From positions 1 to 59,053 of the forward strand of contig JAUHWU010000003.1 of the NCBI GenBank assembly GCA_030427065.1: a DNA stretch of 59,053 nt, given 5' to 3'. This DNA comes from Gammaproteobacteria bacterium (lineage in GTDB: Bacteria > Pseudomonadota > Gammaproteobacteria > Pseudomonadales > Pseudohongiellaceae). A program made the translations under genes and the position numbers. The first letter of the stretch is position 1; each line of letters starts with the position of its first letter. The notes beneath the pieces were generated by a model, which worked only from the letters and a program-made list of their open reading frames with translations, made no database searches and was not told the DNA's origin. Of this stretch, positions 56,615-59,053 are shown piece after piece.

Positions 56615-57892
56615 ATGCGATTTTTACCCTTTTTTCTGGCTTTTGGCCTGACGGCCTGCAGCCCCCTAAATTCGACTGACAGCGATAATGCGCTGGTGTC
56701 ACCTGCTGCTATTCTCGATACCTATATAGCCATCGCCAAGGCTGCCTATGAGGACTCTCTTATAACAGCGCGTCAACTGGATCAGTCAGTAGATGCCTTA
56801 TTGTTGTCTCCCTCGGCCCGGACCCTGCAGCAGGCCCGTAGTGCCTGGCTGGCTGCTCGTGTTCCCTATCAGCAAACAGAAGCCTTTCGTTTTGGTAATC
56901 GTGTTGTTGATGAATGGGAAGGCAGGGTTAATTCGTGGCCCCTTGATGAAGGCTTGATTGACTATACCGCGGCCTCCTACGGTGAGGAGTCCGACTTCAA
57001 TTATTTCTATAGTGCCAACGTTATTGCCAACAGGTTTATTGATCTGGGTGGCATTACCGTTGATGCGGCCTCGATTACTCCCCAGTTGCTTGCAGAAAGC
57101 CTGCACATGATTGATGGTGTAGATGCCAATGTCGCCACTGGTTACCATGCGATCGAATTTTTGCTCTGGGGCCAGGATCTTAACGGGACCAACCCCGGTG
57201 CCGGTAATCGCCAGTGGACGGATTACTCGCTTGAAAACTGCAGCAACGACAATTGTGATCGGCGTCGCGATTATCTGAAGGCGGCAACTGTGTTGCTGGT
57301 CAATGATCTGGAAGAGATGGTGGGTAACTGGCAGCCTGGTGGCGCCGCCTATACGGATTTAATGGACAAGGGAGAGCAGGCTGGTCTGGCAACAATACTG
57401 ACCGGGATGGGCAGCCTCGCCTATGGTGAGTTGGCAGGGGAGCGTATTCGACTGGGATTGCTGCTCAATGATCCGGAAGAAGAGCATGACTGCTTTTCGG
57501 ACAACACCCATCACTCACATTACTATGATGCCCTTGGCATTAAAAACGTATACCTCGGTGAGTATCAGCGTGTCTCCGGTGAGCGTATTTCCGGTGCATC
57601 ACTGGCAGATCTTATATTGCATCAGGCTCCTGCTATCTCTGCCGAGATGATGGCGCGTCTTGAAGAAACCGAATCAGCCATGCAGAGGCTGGTGGACGCA
57701 GGCGAGTCGGGAAACACTTTTGATGTACTGATTGGGCGTGATAATGCGCAGGGCGAACAAATAATTACCCGCATTGTCGATGCCCTTATGGAAGAAACCC
57801 GAACCATTGAAAAAGTTATCAATGAACTCGCCCTGGTGAATGTGAGTATCGAAGGGTCGGAAAGTCTTGATAATCCCTCGGCTGTTTTATAA
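56615..57892 (+). CDS. Imelysin (peptidase M75-like) lipoprotein
   Basis: A 425-residue periplasmic lipoprotein (FGLTAC lipobox, Cys about residue 15). It carries the imelysin GxHxxE motif in ATGYHAIEFLLWGQD (about residue 176), found in iron-related surface proteins such as IrpA/ICMP. The rest is helical, with a histidine-rich TTHSHYY-like stretch (NTHHSHYYD). It starts only four bases after phoU, with no clear ribosome site, so it may be read on from the Pst transcript. The dihaem oxidoreductase gene overlaps its end, a pairing seen in iron-uptake loci. Confidence 0.9.
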   Translation: MRFLPFFLAFGLTACSPLNSTDSDNALVSPAAILDTYIAIAKAAYEDSLITARQLDQSVDALLLSPSARTLQQARSAWLAARVPYQQTEAFRFGNRVVDEWEGRVNSWPLDEGLIDYTAASYGEESDFNYFYSANVIANRFIDLGGITVDAASITPQLLAESLHMIDGVDANVATGYHAIEFLLWGQDLNGTNPGAGNRQWTDYSLENCSNDNCDRRRDYLKAATVLLVNDLEEMVGNWQPGGAAYTDLMDKGEQAGLATILTGMGSLAYGELAGERIRLGLLLNDPEEEHDCFSDNTHHSHYYDALGIKNVYLGEYQRVSGERISGASLADLILHQAPAISAEMMARLEETESAMQRLVDAGESGNTFDVLIGRDNAQGEQIITRIVDALMEETRTIEKVINELALVNVSIEGSESLDNPSAVL

Positions 57893-59053
57893 AGATACTT
57901 ACAGCGTTCTTTTAGCGGCATCGGCTGTAATCTGTTTTCCCTTATTCGCGGCAGAGTCAACCATCCCGTCACTTGATTTTATTACCGGCAAAGCCCTGTT
58001 TGATAAAAACTGGGTGTCTTCGTTTTCCTCCACCACCGCCAGCGATGGCCTCGGACCTTTTTATAATGCCCGTTCCTGTAACCAGTGCCATCCGGACGGG
58101 GGGCGGGGGAGTCGCCAACAATCTCTGGTTTTGCATATAAATGATCCTGTTTATGGCCAGCAGCTGCAAAAATTTGCCATAGCCGGGTTACATCCCGAGG
58201 CACAGGTCAGCGTTGAATTTTCCGATAAAAATAGCCTTGGCATGCCATCGGCCCCCGAGCTGGTAATCGGGAGTCTTTCCCATGGTCCTCTGACTAATGA
58301 TGCAGTGTCTGCACGTATAGCGCCGTCTCTGATCGGGCTTGGTTTACTGGCAAGCATTCCCGATGAACTCATTCTTGCCGGGGCTGACGAGGCTGATAGC
58401 AATGGTGATGGTATTACGGGTCGGGTGAATATGATTACCGATGAGCAAGGTCACAGGGCTATTGGCCGATTTGGCTGGAAAGCCGGGCAGGTGTCTTTGC
58501 GTGACCAGTTGGCAAGGGCATTAAGTCTTGATCTTGGCCTGGGCAATCCTGTTTTACCCTCGGCCGCTGGTGACTGCACAGTTGCCCAGACAGACTGTTT
58601 AAGGGCCCCCAATGGAAATTCATCGCATCATGACAACCTTGAGGTCAATGATCAGGTACTGGATCTTCTGTTGACCTATGTGACGGGCTTGCCAGCGCCG
58701 TCAAAGACCAGCTTCAAACAGCAGCAAGATGCTGTCGGTGCGCAACTTTTCCGGCACACAGGTTGTGCTGCCTGTCATGTTCCGTCATTTGAAAGTGAAG
58801 GTCTCAAGCTGTCAGCTTATTCAGATCTGCTGTTACACGACATGGGGCCGGGGTTGGCCGATAAGCTCTCGGAAGGCAGTGCCCGGGGTAGTGAATGGAG
58901 AACCCCGCCTCTATGGGGATTGTCAACTCAGCATGGGGAGTTTTTGCATGATGGACGCGCAGCAACTATTGAGGAGGCTGTCTGGTGGCATGATGGGGAG
59001 GCTGCCGCCGCCAGAGATCACTACAAAAATCTCTCACAACAGCAACGTAATGA
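57867..59053 (+). CDS. Dihaem DUF1111-type oxidoreductase, 3' end cut by the window
   Basis: An open frame runs from the imelysin end to the window edge without a stop. It encodes a signal peptide (YSVLLAASAVICFPLFAAES), a first haem site CNQCH (about residue 73), IGRFGWKAG (about residue 210), a second haem site CAACH (about residue 305) and LHDGRAATIEEAVWWHDGE near the end. This is the layout of dihaem c-type peroxidase-like DUF1111 proteins that go with imelysins. The start is uncertain: TTG 57867 has a GAAGGG site and overlaps imelysin by 26 bp; no ATG is near. Few residues are missing. Confidence 0.8.
   Translation, partial: MIIPRLFYKDTYSVLLAASAVICFPLFAAESTIPSLDFITGKALFDKNWVSSFSSTTASDGLGPFYNARSCNQCHPDGGRGSRQQSLVLHINDPVYGQQLQKFAIAGLHPEAQVSVEFSDKNSLGMPSAPELVIGSLSHGPLTNDAVSARIAPSLIGLGLLASIPDELILAGADEADSNGDGITGRVNMITDEQGHRAIGRFGWKAGQVSLRDQLARALSLDLGLGNPVLPSAAGDCTVAQTDCLRAPNGNSSHHDNLEVNDQVLDLLLTYVTGLPAPSKTSFKQQQDAVGAQLFRHTGCAACHVPSFESEGLKLSAYSDLLLHDMGPGLADKLSEGSARGSEWRTPPLWGLSTQHGEFLHDGRAATIEEAVWWHDGEAAAARDHYKNLSQQQRN

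Overview
The window reads as a chromosome segment of a free-living, probably marine, gammaproteobacterium, with moderate base composition and dense coding. The conserved blocks are typical of the class: ribD-ribE-ribBA-ribH-nusB-thiL-pgpA, folX-folM-folE, zapA-6S RNA-fau, pepP-ubiH, phoB-phoR and pstSCAB-phoU. Lifestyle and order-level placement are inference from gene content. No CRISPR array, prophage or tRNA was seen.

Layout. 0-5.7 kb: riboflavin synthesis, nusB, thiL and pgpA. 6-9 kb: an aldehyde dehydrogenase and a LigM-type, tetrahydrofolate-dependent aryl O-demethylase homologue, ended by a strong terminator. 9.2-13.6 kb: a fatty acid desaturase, a small acidic protein, nei, and folX-folM-folE for tetrahydromonapterin. 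13.6-17.0 kb: a graveyard with an IS3-type relic and an IS91-type transposase broken by three frameshifts and split in two by about 1 kb that encodes a membrane protein. It also holds the front half of an MscS-type channel gene whose likely tail lies about 6 kb away at 10.5 kb. 17.1-22.5 kb: an ABC-2 exporter (lipoprotein adaptor, ATPase, permease) downstream of a quinohaemoprotein alcohol dehydrogenase lipoprotein. 22.7-26.7 kb: a YugP-type membrane peptidase, a 2-oxoglutarate oxygenase/sulfotransferase pair, a cold-shock protein and a DODA-type dioxygenase. 26.8-29.5 kb: ahcY and metK of the methyl cycle. 30.1-38.3 kb: tkt, pgk, fba and rpiA, interspersed with a sulfotransferase, a methyltransferase and an acyltransferase. 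38.5-41.1 kb: a 30-residue membrane peptide, fau, 6S RNA, zapA, a coiled-coil protein and a YgfB-type protein. 41.2-47.4 kb: pepP, ubiH, an NTF2-like protein, an SrmB-type helicase, and a DUF3379 protein with an ECF sigma factor. 47.6-56.6 kb: a complete phosphate-starvation module. 56.6 kb to the end: an imelysin lipoprotein and a dihaem DUF1111 oxidoreductase cut by the window edge.

The best-connected system is the phosphate module. Matching 11-bp-phased Pho boxes sit upstream of phoB, pstS and the divergent porin. In the porin case, box and -10 placement argue for an internal GTG start. Other points worth following are the split MscS gene around the IS91 debris, the LigM homologue, a hairpin attenuator candidate between metK and ahcY, and 11-bp repeats upstream of pgk. 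I did not find a clearly new multi-gene defence or biosynthetic system.
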